Origin: Sorex araneus
Taxonomy: Eukaryota; Chordata; Mammalia; Eulipotyphla; Soricidae
NCBI RefSeq assembly: GCF_027595985.1
Contig: NC_073303.1
Coordinates: forward strand, 362,689,517-362,753,516
Direction of reading: 5' to 3'
DNA: 64,000 nt
Each line of letters begins with the position of its first letter. Within the stretch, counting starts at the first letter, position 1. Position numbers and translations under genes: made by a program. The notes under the pieces are model-generated. The model searched no databases, was not told where the DNA came from, and worked only from the letters and a program-made list of their open reading frames with translations. Below are positions 35,140 through 46,379 of this stretch, in pieces.

Positions 35140-35865
35140 ATCAGTAAAAATATTTATGAACATGCTAACCTACCATACATACTAGCGATTTATTTACTTT
35201 TATTTTTATAATAGCAAATGTTTCTTTTTTACCTGTTATACTCATAACCCATGGGTAATACTATCAATATTACATTTTCCTATTCCTCAGTAATCTGGAA
35301 TTTGTGATCAACAACTACTCAGCAACATAGAAGAATGATGAAACAAAAGCAAAGAATCAGAATAGCATGAGAGGTCCTTAGAAATTTTTCTTATAAATTT
35401 CATCAAGCTCAAAACTGTTTTCCTTCTGCTAATTACTACATCATATGCAACCTATTCAATAAAATCAGAAATAATAACCAATTTTTTGAAATCTAATTGG
35501 AAATAAAAATATTATTTTCTGGTTGGTTTGATGTATTAGTAATGCATTTATATATTATGAGGTATGTTGATAAGTATATCTTTTTTGTGATTTCAATAAC
35601 AATAGAATGCTTTATGTATATAGCACCATGAAAAGACTGAGTTCATAATTCTCTGATCTTTATTCCAAAGCTGGATGAATTACAAAGTATTGGACAACCT
35701 CCAATTTTTCTATCTATTGGGTTCATATTTTATTTTATGGTAATCACAACATAATGAGGATTCAAAGAAAAAGAAAGTTCAAAGCATGCAGCAAGTTAAT
35801 GTGAAACAAATAGCAGAATAAAATACTTAAAAATTTATTGTATATAGAAGACATTAAAAGATACA
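35140..35865. other. AT-rich unique sequence
   Basis: No gene or repeat recognised. Confidence 0.5.
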
Positions 35866-35867
35866 GA

Positions 35868-36045
35868 TATGAACCAGAGAGAAAGTACAATGGGTAAGGT
35901 TCTTGCTTTGCATGTGGCTGACCCAGGTTCAATCTGTACCACCTGATAACAGTCCTTTAAGCACCATGAGGAAGAATTCCTGAATGAAGAACGAAGAGTA
36001 ACCCCTGAGCATAACTGAGTCTGGCCCCAAAACAAAAATAAATGC
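35868..36045 (+). repeat. SINE-A (diverged)
   Basis: 'gttcttgctttgcatgtggc', 'gagtaacccctgagcataac' and an A-rich end. Confidence 0.8.
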
Positions 36046-36049
36046 TTTC

Positions 36050-36590
36050 AAAAATATAGCTACAATGAAGAATTTATAGGAAGAAAATGCATATTCTTGG
36101 TACAGAGATAAAGCCCCAAAATTTGTAAAAGAAACATAAAATGTAAGCCTGAAGGAATGCATATGATTTGATAGATTGAGCAAAAGGCATTAGGGCTAAT
36201 GTTAAAAAGACATATTATGCATATGAAACTCATCAAAATACATAAGAACTTAAAAATACATGACTTGAGAATAGGGAATAGTATAAATTTTTAAAGCTTG
36301 CAGTTTAAAAATCTTATTAAGGAAATTAAGTTTTGAAAAGGAAGTTGGGGACAATTTGAAGAGTATTAAATACCAATAAAAAGATTTGCTCTTTCTGCTG
36401 TAAACAGTATAATTTCATTAAAGACTTATAAGCAAGAAATTAGTGTGATTAGAACTTTAAATGAGATACAATATGGTAGAATATAAAAACTCAAGACAAA
36501 TGTATCAGAGAGGAAGTGAGCCAAGTTAGGGGGACTGCTACAGCTTTCTAAGATAGAAGAAAACCATCTCACAACCAAGAAAGAGGCTGA
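36050..36590. other. AT-rich unique sequence
   Basis: No gene or repeat recognised. Confidence 0.45.
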
Positions 36591-36594
36591 GGTA

Positions 36595-37095
36595 AGTATT
36601 ATGTTATGTGAAATGAGTCAGAAAGAGAGGGATAGACATAGAAAGATTGCACTCATTTGCGGAATACAAAGTAACAGAATGGGAAATTATCATCCAAGAA
36701 CAGTAGACATAAGTACCAGGAGGATTACTCCATAGCTTAGAAGCCAGCCTCGAATGCTGGGGGAATAAACAGCTCAGATAGAGAAGGGACCACCAAGTAA
36801 AGGGTGCCAGGAGGGTCCATTCGGGATGGGAGATGTGGGCTGAAAGTAGACTATAGACTGAACATGATGGCCACTTAATACCTCTATTGCAAACCACAAC
36901 ACCCAAAAGGTGAGAGAAAGCAAAAGGGAATGCCCTGCCACAGAGGCAGGATGGGGTTGGGGGGAGGGATGCTGTGACCATTGGTGATGGAAAATGGGCA
37001 CTGGTAGAGGGATGGGCACTTGACCATTGTATGACTAAAACGTAAGTCTGTAAGTCTGTAACTGTACCTCATGGTGATTCACTAATAAAAAAAAA
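36595..37095 (+). repeat. L1 3' end, longest copy
   Basis: Begins 'gttatgtgaaatgagtcaga', typical of the L1 ORF2/3'UTR boundary. Then 'gattgcactcatttgcggaa', 'ctgaacatgatggccactta', 'gggcactggtagagggatgg' and 'ggtgattcactaataaaaaa'. The ending differs from the copies at 6840 and 29828 (cactaataaa versus caataaa), suggesting two subfamilies. Confidence 0.85.
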
Positions 37096-37099
37096 GAGG

Positions 37100-37600
37100 C
37101 TGAGGGCAGGACAATATAAGTCTGGATGTGAGAAAAGAGATCAAATGTAAATAATGAAAAGTAGGTGGTGAGGACATAGCTGTAATAAATAAATATGTCT
37201 TTAGCTATTCTTCCCAGAAGTTTGGCTATGAATAGCACACATGGTAAAATTGGTGCTGTGTTTTAGAGGATGTCCCATGTTCTGAAAGTTTGACATGTAC
37301 TTTGATCCAAGGACTCCATTTTTGAGATAGCTACAAAGATTTGGGAGCCCCAAATGATCAGAACAATAACAACAACAAAAACCGCCTCATATCCAGGAAT
37401 CAGTTAATTAAATCGAGTGTTGACAACCAATTCTCCACAACCAAAGCAAAAGGAACAGTATACATGTTTGTTGTACAGCCATTCAAATTATGCTTTTGGC
37501 AAGAGTTGGCAAGACCTAATACTTGGTGGTGCAGTCTCTCTCTCTTGATCAACTCTTTTGATATAGTCATAGACAGTGTATAAAAGAATGAGCACAGCTC
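37100..37600. other. Unique sequence
   Basis: No gene or repeat recognised. Confidence 0.4.
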
Positions 37601-37601
37601 T

Positions 37602-37764
37602 GCACTGTCACACTGTCCTCCCATTGTTCATCAATTTGCTTGAGAGCGCACCAGTAACGTCTTTATTGTGAGACTTGTTACTGTTTTTGGCATATCGAAT
37701 ATGCCACAGGCTCTGCAGTGAGGGAGGGATACTCTCAATAGCTTGCTGGACTCTCTGAGAGGAG
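37602..37764 (-). repeat. SINE-B, 5' truncated
   Basis: Tail and body are present on the minus strand, but the tRNA head is missing at the high-coordinate end. Part of the inner body is deleted (gccaca directly joined to ggctctgc). Confidence 0.88.
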
Positions 37765-37951
37765 AGCTCTATTCCACTCAAACATTATCTACCAAAAGAG
37801 GAGTCAGAATGGATCTGGCTCACAGATCACGGTTTCCAACCTCTATATTTGAAGGTTAGGTGTTATGTTAGAGACGGTATGGCAATACTAACAATAACAA
37901 TTAATCACAAAAACATGGCAGGCTTTATTTTTGTGAGACATAATGTAATAT

Positions 37952-38432
37952 TATGTGGGACCCGGGGCTGAGACCTCCAAGGCTGCTCGGATTGGGACTG
38001 GGCCCCCTCCGCCCAGATTTCCTATTTCACAGTAGCTGGCACTCACACCCAGAGACTGCCCCTGGTGCCCTGTAATCCTGTCAATGGCCAGCATCCAGAG
38101 ACTTAAAAGCCAGCTCCCAGAAGTGTGCAGCTGTTTTGCAGCCGCTCGATATCTTATAACCTACTTCTCTCTCTGGGAGAACCTGGCAAACTACTGAGAG
38201 TTTCCTGCCCACATGGGAGAGCTTGGCAAGGTCCCCATGGTGTATTAATATGCCAAAACCAGTAACAAGCTGGGTCTCATTCCTCTGACTCTGAAAGAGC
38301 CTCTAGTACGGCATCGTTGGAAGGACGAGTAGAGAGAGGCTGCTAAAATCTCAGGGCTTGGACAAATGGAGATGTTACTAAGACCATTTGAGAAATTTGA
38401 CGATCAGCGGGATGATGATGATGATGACGACG
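37952..38432 (+). repeat. Composite RTE-tailed element, 5' truncated
   Basis: Starts within the 5' domain at 'tatgtgggacccggggctga' and ends in (GAT)n. The 12-bp direct repeat ataatgtaatat is at 37940-37951 and 38433-38444. Truncation with an intact duplication is the signature of target-primed reverse transcription. Confidence 0.93.
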
Positions 38433-38561
38433 ATAATGTAATATGTGTGTATGCATATGAATGCCAATCTTGAAAGAGAATGCATTTTTGAGTACTGACA
38501 CCATGAAAAATTTAAACTTTTATGATTATTTAATGCTTATCTGTCACTTTACATCTTATTT

Positions 38562-38707
38562 TTCTTTTTGCTTTTGGGGCCACACCAGCTATGCTCAGGG
38601 ATTAGTTTCCTCAGGAATTACTCCTGGCAGTGCTCATTGTACCATATGGGATGTCGGGGATTGCACGCAGGTTGGCCATGAGGAAGGCAAGTGACCTACC
38701 TGTACTA
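38562..38707 (-). repeat. SINE-A (diverged)
   Basis: 'gctttggggccacaccagc'-type start (tail side), 'gcagtgctcattgtaccata' and a short head end. Confidence 0.85.
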
Positions 38708-38709
38708 TT

Positions 38710-39410
38710 ATTTCTTTAATCCTAGTTTTATATATTCTATAATGCTTATATATTTCTTTTTTTGTAACTCCTCAAATTTATATTTTAATAATTTTGTCAT
38801 GAGAAGAATGAGATGGGATTATAAATGTAAAAGCTACATACATAACACAAATTACCAATGGAAAAACCAGCATGTTTTATGAGGAACTTGGAAGGTTCAT
38901 TGATTCATGAATTCTGAATCAGCAGTACATAATCTGAAAAGGTCTTTATGGGCTCTATTTTGTTAGAATTGTTCAATTCTACCATAACTATGAGAAGAAA
39001 GGTGAATGGTGAAAATATTATCTTCAAAATAAGAAGATGGATCTGTCTATGATAGTATCATGACTGTATTGCTGTTTTGTAGATATTCATGGATTTGGCT
39101 CCTTCACTCACTTAGTAGTTTTCCTTCTTTCATTTGTCAAAGTACTCACTAATCTTTTACATTGCTGCTTATTTTGTATGGAATATTATTTCTGTTTTAC
39201 TTATACTCTAAAAGATGCATACAATTGCAAGAGACAAAAGACAAATATCCTGGCAATATGTGCTTAATCCCAAGAACTAGATCATTAATAATGTTTACTG
39301 TCATCCTTCATCACCTCATTTGGAGGTGATCACTAGCTAAATTATGAATTCTGGCTTTTAAAACTGCATTCACATTTATTAGTGTGTGTAACATGTTGAT
39401 TCTTCTAGAT
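38710..39410. other. AT-rich unique sequence
   Basis: No gene or repeat recognised. Confidence 0.45.
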
Positions 39411-39420
39411 AATGTTTTCA

Positions 39421-39477
39421 TTACTGGTGCCCACTCGAGCAAATCGATGAGCAATGGGATGACAAGTGATGCAAGTG
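39421..39477 (+). mobile_element. 57-bp RTE 3'-tail insertion
   Basis: Consists only of 'ttactggtgcccactcgagc' plus 'aaatcgatgagcaatggga' and 'tgacaagtgatgcaagtg'. The last part matches the LINE tail at 34222-34245 (tgacaagtgatacaagtgat) better than the SINE-B tail (gacagtgacagtg). A perfect 10-bp direct repeat aatgttttca is at 39411-39420 and 39478-39487. Confidence 0.9.
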
Positions 39478-39654
39478 AATGTTTTCAAAATATCTATAAA
39501 ATTTATATCATGTTTAGTCTTCTGGAATTTTTAGTTACTATTAAGTTTCTGAACTTTGATTTTGCAATTTAGATGATATATTTTCACTACTGTATGTTAG
39601 TTTTACATAAATAGACCATAACTACTTTATTTAGTTAATTAATGTTTTTTTAGG

Positions 39655-40318
39655 CTCCTTCTCTCGTGCCTGGCTGTCTTCACCGGGGCCTTTGGGGGAG
39701 GGGCCGGTCAGGGAGCAGGTTGAGTTTCCATCCCCGACTGAGCAGAGTCCCGGCAGCTGAAGACCTCCAGAACCTAGCCACAGCCATGCTCAAAGCCACT
39801 CTCCACACACTCAGACAAGCTTCACGTATGAAGGAACCAGCAGAGGAACACAGGTATGTGGGACCCGGGGCTGAGATCTCCAAGCCTGCTGATTGGGACT
39901 GGGCCGCCTCCACCCAGATGCCCCATTTTCCAGTAGCTAAGCAGTCACACCAGAAAACTGTTCCTGGCGCCAATTCCATCAAGGGCTAAGATCCAGAGAC
40001 TATAAAACAAAGCTCCCGGAAGCGACCTCTTATTGTCTCGTTCTCCCTCTCTGAGAAATTGGCACACTACCGAGAGTATCCTGCCTGCATGGCAGAGCTG
40101 GCAAGCTCCCAATGGTGTATTCGATGTGCCAAAAACAGTAACAATGATGGGTCTCATTCCCCTGACCCTGAAAGAGCCTCCGATGCGGCACTGTTGGGAA
40201 GGAAGAGTAAAGAGAGGCTGCTAAAATCTCAGGGCTAGGACGAATGGAGATGTTCTTGGCACCCACTCAAGCAAATCAATAAACAACAGGATGACAGTGA
40301 TACAGTGATACAGTGATG
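39655..40318 (+). repeat. Composite RTE-tailed element
   Basis: Near full length: starts 'ccttctctcgtgcctggctg', has the complete 5' domain, body, insertion and tail, and ends 'gatacagtgatacagtgat' rather than (GAT)n. Weak flanking match (atgtttttttag / atgcttttttaa). Open frames over it are not conserved in the other copies. Confidence 0.88.
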
Positions 40319-40319
40319 C

Positions 40320-41104
40320 TTTTTTAAAGTGATATAAATTCTTCTAAGTTGAGAATTGCTGCTATGAGCTTTCCTGTATAGTTTATGTCTCCTAGGTATT
40401 ACTTTCTAAACAGAATTATTGGAGTATAGGATATTTATTTCATTCTTCTTTAATTCTAAGATTAGCCAGACTTTCTGTTTTTATTTGAATCAATGTTGGT
40501 AATAATTGTTCATTACCAAGTTTCCCAATCAACTGACATAAAGTTGTTCATGATTTCTCTCATAATATGTAACCTTTGCTTTATCTGCCAGTGTATCCTT
40601 GTTTGGTTTTAGTCTTTTAAATAGCAGCCACATCCAGCAGTGCCAGGGTATAGTGGTACAGGCTTGTGATGGATTCTTAACCCAAAGCCCTTAGCACCTG
40701 AACCGTTTTATCCACCATTCATTGCTGTTTTGATAAATGTATTGAGGTAGAGTTAAGAGCTCCTATGTAACGCCTAATTCGGTGAGGGGTAAACTCTGAT
40801 TCACTGCTTAGTATGTGGCAATTTACTAAGATAATGGGACAAACACATAAGGACTGTCCAAACTTTAGAATCACCTGGGCAGCTTTCAGGGAGCTCCACA
40901 GACTGACCATTTATTCAATACACTATTACTTCCCGACCCTGGTTCCCAATAGGTGAGCCATTGTTTAAGCTGACAGGGATATTTATGTAGCCAAGCAGAA
41001 GGCAGCCTTAAACTATAGTGTAAAGTTGTGAGAGTTTCCTGTTCCGTTTTTTGCTGATGTTGCCCTTTCTATTGAAAAGACTCTAAATTGTCTTATTCTA
41101 TTTT
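40320..41104. other. Unique sequence
   Basis: No gene seen. 40615-40710 may hold a very old minus-strand SINE (cagccacatccagcagtgcc). Confidence 0.4.
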
Positions 41105-41122
41105 CTCCCTTGTGCATTTTTT

Positions 41123-41288
41123 TTCCTTTTTGGGTCACACCTGGCAACGCATAGGGGTTACTTCTGGCTCTGTACTCAGGAATTACCCCTGGAGGTGCAC
41201 AGGGGACCATATGGGATGCTGGGAATCAAACCCAGGTTGGCTGTGAGCAAGGCAAATACCCTACCCGCTGTGCTATCGCTCCAGCCCC
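41123..41288 (-). repeat. SINE-A, young, 18-bp duplication
   Basis: Near-consensus. Perfect 18-bp direct repeat ctcccttgtgcatttttt at 41105-41122 and 41289-41306. Confidence 0.96.
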
Positions 41289-41309
41289 CTCCCTTGTGCA
41301 TTTTTTGCT

Positions 41310-41765
41310 GCCCATTTCTACTCTAAAACATGAGCTGTTTTGCCCAGGGGTTATACTGACCTTGGGGTTTTTGTTAGGGTGACAGTCACCCACATCTGGT
41401 AGAGGCCTTGACTAACAAGGGCTCACTGTTGGGCTCTGATATGCATCTATACACTTGGACAATGTCCACACTTTATTACAGGCTGCTGTGACCTAACAAC
41501 CAAGTCCAGAAGGGAACTGAAGATTTCACAGGGCAGGATTCTGCTCATGGCCCCGGGAACGCCATGGAAGCTTTCCCTGAATTTCAGACTACACTAGTCG
41601 AAGACCTTCCTGCTACCCACCCTGCATTCCTCACTTTTCTTCCTTATACTGCATTGTGTCGGTTTTATAACTGGTCTCATAGCTCCCTCAGATGTCTCAT
41701 CCTACTTTTCCTTCAATTTGTCATGACATCAACTTTGTGAGTACATGACCTAACATGGTGAGTTC
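41310..41765. other. Unique sequence
   Basis: Less AT-rich than surroundings. No gene or named repeat could be supported. Confidence 0.35.
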
Positions 41766-41949
41766 TCACCTGTATAAAAACTCTGGAACTTTCACCACCA
41801 TCAAGATAATGAATGAATTCGTCAACTGTCACTCTTGCTCCTCTGTAATAATTCACATACCCACCCCACCCCCTTTCTGTCATTAGAACTATGAATCTGA
41901 TATTTGTAATTATAGGTTACTTGGCTTCCTCTAGGAGTTTACATAATTA

Positions 41950-42195
41950 CAATAATGCATTGTGTACCCTTTCTTTCATGTTTGGGTTACAATCACACAA
42001 TGATCCAACATTCCTCCACCATTCCTCCACCAGTGCACATTCCCCACCACCAATATCCCCGATGTACCCTCCCCTTGCCTTCGTGGCAGACAATATTCCC
42101 CATATTCTCTCTCTCTCCTTTTGGACTTGCAACACAGACATTGAGAGATCATCATGTTTGGTTCGTTATCTACTTTTGGCACATATCTCCCATTC
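41950..42195 (-). repeat. L1 3' end, antisense, within old L1
   Basis: Reverse complement of the family seen at 6840: 'ccaccattcctccaccagtg', 'ttgcaacacagacattgaga', 'gatcatcatgtttggttc'. The open frames on both strands are repeat shadows. Confidence 0.8.
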
Positions 42196-42344
42196 CGACT
42201 GTGTACCCTTTCATGTCTGACTTTTTGTTTTCAGCACTTTTATTCATTGATTGTCATGCAATATACTACTATACAGATATACCACCAATTTTCCTTTCAT
42301 TTTAATGGGTATTCAGGCTGTTTCACATTCTCCTGTTTTGGTTT

Positions 42345-42482
42345 AGGCATCATGATTTACAAAGTTGTTGACAATAGTTTTCAGGAACACGGTATTTTGA
42401 CTACAGTTCAATCACCAGTGTTTGCATCCCTCCACCAACCCCAGGTTTCCACCCTCTACACATTGCTTGAAGGACATCTATT
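42345..42482 (-). repeat. Older L1 3' end, antisense
   Basis: 'aggcatcatgatttacaaag' and 'ccctccaccaaccccaggtt', similar to 27899-28035. Confidence 0.55.
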
Positions 42483-42639
42483 AAAATATAATTATTTTAG
42501 TCTCTAGATATTAACTTACTATGAAAATTCACATTAGTCACTCTACCCTCATCATTTTTTCTTGGGCAAATATCTATGAGTATATGTCTATAAGCCACAT
42601 ATGTGTCTAACTTTTTAATAAATCAAAAACTATATTTGA

Positions 42640-43040
42640 AAGTATTTTTAAACGGTTTCTGTACTTTATTTTTATATTCAAATACTCTAGGTACATTATT
42701 ATCTATTTTACTGGTATTTTTTAAAAGTGTGTATATATATTTTACTGATATTTTCAAAAAGGTTTATTTTTTTGTTATGCCTTTGTTTATTTTTGTTTCA
42801 TATTTGGTTCTGGGAATCCAACCCAGGGCCTCAACTTTCAAGGTGTGTGCCCTGCTGCTGAGCGTAGGATTTGTCCCTTTTGGTTCTGTAGTACATATGT
42901 AAGTGTGTTTTGATTGGAAATCTATGACTTTTGTCATTATGTATTTATCCAACTCTACTACTTGACTAGTTAAGAAGGCCTATTCTGAGTGATCATTTCC
43001 AGCTATTTTTGTCATAATGGTCCCTCCTCTATCCCAGTTG
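42640..43040. other. Unique DNA with a SINE remnant
   Basis: 42795-42870 (gttctgggaatccaacccag) looks like a minus-strand SINE remnant. Otherwise nothing recognised. Confidence 0.35.
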
Positions 43041-43375
43041 CCTTCTCCCCTAGAACTTGAGGCAGGATGGGAACTATGTGCTGAAAGTGGGGAAAGAAAC
43101 AATCATGATAAGCTCTCAGTATCTGTGTTGTAGATCACAGTGCCCAGGAGGAGAGGCGGGAGGGCTGTGGGGAAGAAAGGCTGTGGGGAAAGTGCTTGCC
43201 ATTGAGCCATAAAGGCAGGCTAGGGGTGGGGAGTGGGGAGGCAGGAGGGAAACTGCCTCCTGATGGGAAATGGGCACTGGTAGAGGGATGGGTGTTGGAT
43301 CATTGTATGATTAAAACCTGATCATGAACAGCTTTGCATTTGTGTATCTCATAGTGACTCCATTAAAAATTGTTG
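43040..43375 (+). repeat. L1 3' end, first of two in tandem
   Basis: 'aggcaggatgggaactatgt', 'ctctcagtatctgtgttgta', 'gggcactggtagagggatgg' and 'atagtgactccattaaaaat'. Confidence 0.8.
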
Positions 43376-43384
43376 ATTTTTTTT

Positions 43385-43555
43385 GGCGGGGAGGTGGAGG
43401 GGTGGGGGGAGGTATACTGTGATTCTTGGTGGTGGAATATGTGCACTGGTGAAGGGATGGGTGTTTGAGCATTGTATAACTGGGACTTAAACCTGAAAGC
43501 TTTGTAACTTTCCACATGGTGATTCAATAAAAGAATAAATTTTTAAAAAGTTGTT
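43385..43555 (+). repeat. L1 3' end, second of two in tandem
   Basis: A shorter copy of the same 3' end in the same orientation, beginning in the G-rich part (gtggaggggtggggggaggt) and ending 'gtgattcaataaaagaataa'. Confidence 0.8.
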
Positions 43556-43839
43556 TTTTTTAATAGAAGGCTCATTCTGTGGACTTCCTCCTTTGAACTT
43601 AGTTATCTCCTTTTACTTTTTCTAATGTCTGTTCAAAACTCATGTTCTATGAAAAGTTTTTGTCTACCCAATGTAAATTTGGTTCCAATGGAAGTTGCTT
43701 TCAGGCTTCATATTCTTAATTTCAAGCCCTTATTTCATGAGTAACTAAATTTTAATAGTGATAGAACCTAATGTTTGTCTACCCTGCATTTGATGGGATC
43801 TGATAAATTGGACTCTTCATAGCTTTGTTCATCATGGAA

Positions 43840-43920
43840 TAATACAACACAGTGCTCAGAACATGATCATTGCTTAATAGGTGTTTAATAAATGAAGTTG
43901 GCTAATGAATGTAATCAAAA
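43840..43920 (+). repeat. MIR 3' end
   Basis: 'cagtgctcagaacatgatca' followed by 'ttgcttaataggtgtttaat' and 'aaatgaa', typical of MIR ends. Confidence 0.7.
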
Positions 43921-43984
43921 TATATTTATATAAATAATAAAAGGCAAAGGGAACATTGTCTTAGTTTCCATAGACTTTTAGGAA

Positions 43985-45300
43985 AGTATCTCTTAAGGAC
44001 AATCCAACGGGGGTATGGTGCTACCAACAGGTCAACCTGTACCTGTAGGGTGAGTGCATCAGCAGCCTGATGGTGCTGTCAGGCTTCCTGACACCCCAAA
44101 ATTGCTGCTGTGCCTTTGGCTAGACACCAAGAACTTGGAACCAAGTTTATGAAGAAATTAAATGCCAAAAGTTAGGTATGTGGGAGCTATACCCACAAAC
44201 CACCTCTGACTCAGCTATACAAGCTCATTTATTGGCCTTATTTCAGAGACCTATAGATAAATCTTGAAAGAGATTAAAAGCCACAGTTAATCTCAGACCT
44301 GCACATGGCTGAACAGACTGGGGTAAATCGAATGGGGGATGGGTTGGCCTGGTGGTCCATCCAAGCAGAGCCCCAGCAGCCACTTGCTTCCACAAACCAA
44401 AATCACCGCAATACCCTCCACCTGATTCTACTGTCTCAGGACGAGCCTCACCAAGATATAATCTGCTGAAAATTCTGGTATGCGGGTTTTGTGATGGAAA
44501 TCTCCAGGCTTTCTCAGAGTTGGGATGGGCTACCTCCCCCACTTCCCAATACACATGGAAGCACTGGCAGTCACCTCCACAAACCAACTCCAGTGCCACC
44601 CTTCAAGCTGTACAGTCGGCCTTGCTTCAGAGACCTCTAAATAAATCTTGAAAGAGATCAAAAGCCGCAGTTAAGCTCGGACCCGTAAATGGCTGAACAG
44701 ACCGAAGTTAATTAGAGGGGGCGGGTTGGCTCGTGCTCACCCAAGCAGAGTCCCCGGCAGCCACTTGCTTCCACAATCCAAAATTGCCGCCATACCCCAA
44801 GCCTGACTCCACCGTCTCAGGATGGACCTCACCAAGATATAATCTGCTGAAAATTTTGTAATGTGCATCTTAGTGCACCAATAGCCCTGGTCCAGAGACC
44901 CAGAGGCAAGTTCCAGAAGACAACACAACTCCAGAGATCTCTTTGGGCCCCATATTGAGCCAATTTCACTGTGGCACCCCAGATGGAGCAGGTGCAGTCT
45001 CCCTGCCTACTTTAGATGGAATCCTGGTGACCAAGAGCTTCCACAAGCAAGGCCCAGATATGCGGGTTCAGGACTAAATCTCCAGACTGTATGGTGGCAG
45101 AGGACCTAGGCTGTCCCTCCCCAGGTTCCCGCCCACCCAGATGACTGGCTGTCATACCCACAACTGGCCTCCAGACGCCATCTTAGCGCACCAACAGCCC
45201 TGGCCCAGTGACTCCCAGTTGAATTCCAAAATGGATTAGTGCCATACAGAGATGTCTCTGGAACCCAACCATTTATAATCTAGAAATTTACATTTACAAT
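43985..45300 (+). repeat. Tandem units resembling an L1 5'UTR
   Basis: Two units of about 240 bp recur at 44240-44479 and 44625-44860, about 382 bp apart (both hold 'tcaccaagatataatctgct' and 'gcagccacttgcttccaca'). A second pair, 'catcttag(t/c)gcaccaa(t/c)ag', lies at 44875 and 45183. It is more GC-rich than the neighbourhood and leads directly into an L1 3' end in the same orientation. I infer an L1 promoter region with monomers; no ORF1 or ORF2 is present. Confidence 0.5.
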
Positions 45301-45354
45301 CATGGCCACGTGGCTTTCATGATGTTCAAAATGATCAATGGAAAATAAATATGG

Positions 45355-45545
45355 CAAAACATAATGCCCCAAATTAAAGAAAGAGTATTGGGGAAATTGT
45401 CTGCCATAGAGGCAGGGTGAGGACTGGGATGTGGGTGGTGGAAAATGTGCACTGGTGGAGGGATGGGTGTTCCATCATTGTGTGGCTGAATCTCAAACAT
45501 GAAAGCTTTATAACTCTATCTCACAGTGATACAATTAAAAAAAAG
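45355..45545 (+). repeat. L1 3' end joined to the tandem units
   Basis: 'ttggggaaattgtctgccat', 'gcactggtggagggatgggt', 'cagtgatacaattaaaaaaa'. Confidence 0.8.
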
Positions 45546-45549
45546 CAAT

Positions 45550-46147
45550 GGCCAATTCAATCAGCTTAATGAATGCAAAACAAATAGCAATACTCCTACA
45601 TTATTTAAAAAGTAAATAAATAAATAAAGATAATCCAGTGATGGTTTTCTGTTTGTAAGGTCTAAATTCCACACCTCTCAGTATTGCAAGAAATGCTGGC
45701 TTTATCCCCTTTGGTCTGATTAAAAATTTATGGGTGGTTCATTTCCTGGGTTCTTCTTAGCTTGTTGGTAAGGATTCTTTGTCCTACACGTTGGAAAGCA
45801 TTTATAGTAGATGCCACTACTTCCATTTCTCTTATATATAGTGAAACAGGGTCCCCAGTGAGGTCTTTTCTTATGTAAATTATAAGTAATTAATTTGCTT
45901 CAGGCAGTGAACCAAAGTTATATTCAAACAAAGCACATAACACTTTAAGAGTGAAATCCTCTGTGACCAAACTGAAAGCCTGGTCTTTTAATAAAAATAC
46001 TACTTAAATTAGGAATTATAAGATAAGTATCAAACATTTACCCAACTTAAAATATTTAAAAGTTGAATTTATTTACCAATCTTTTGATATGGTACAAAGC
46101 CCTTCCCTTTGAGCATTTCTCAGTGTCATACTGAACATATGTAATTT
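45550..46147. other. AT-rich unique sequence
   Basis: No gene or repeat recognised. Confidence 0.4.
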
Positions 46148-46164
46148 ATGTTTTCAGTTCTTTT

Positions 46165-46363
46165 TTAAAAAAATTATTTTATTTATTTATTTATTTTTGC
46201 TTTTTGGGTCACACCTGGTGGTGCACAGAGATTACTCCTGGCTCATGCACTTAGGAATTACCCTTGGCAGTGCTCAGGGGACCATATGGGATGCTGGGAA
46301 TCAAACCTAGGTCGGCCACGTGCAAGGCAAACATCCTACCCACTGTGCTATTGCTCCAGCCCC
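46165..46363 (-). repeat. SINE-A, young, 17-bp duplication
   Basis: Near-consensus with a TTTA-rich tail side. Perfect 17-bp repeat atgttttcagttctttt at 46148-46164 and 46364-46380. Confidence 0.96.
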
Positions 46364-46379
46364 ATGTTTTCAGTTCTTT

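Larger units (their letters stand above)
41770..42640 (-). repeat. Old L1 3' region, antisense, interrupted
   Basis: Words of the reverse complement of a mammalian L1 3' end appear in order: 'aaaaactctggaactttcac', 'acttggcttcctctaggagt', 'tttcatgtctgactttttg', 'gtattcaggctgtttcacat', 'tcttgggcaaatatctatga'. Two younger L1 3' ends interrupt it (next two entries). Confidence 0.6.

Noticed and set aside
39680..39982. Repeated open frames in the composite 5' domain (also near 2785-3030 and 31381-31656)
   Set aside because: The frames resemble each other only because the DNA is related; start, stop and frame differ between copies, so no conserved protein.
43985..45300. Endogenous retrovirus LTR
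   Set aside because: No TG...CA ends, primer-binding site or polypurine tract found; an L1 3' end follows directly, so an L1 origin is more likely.
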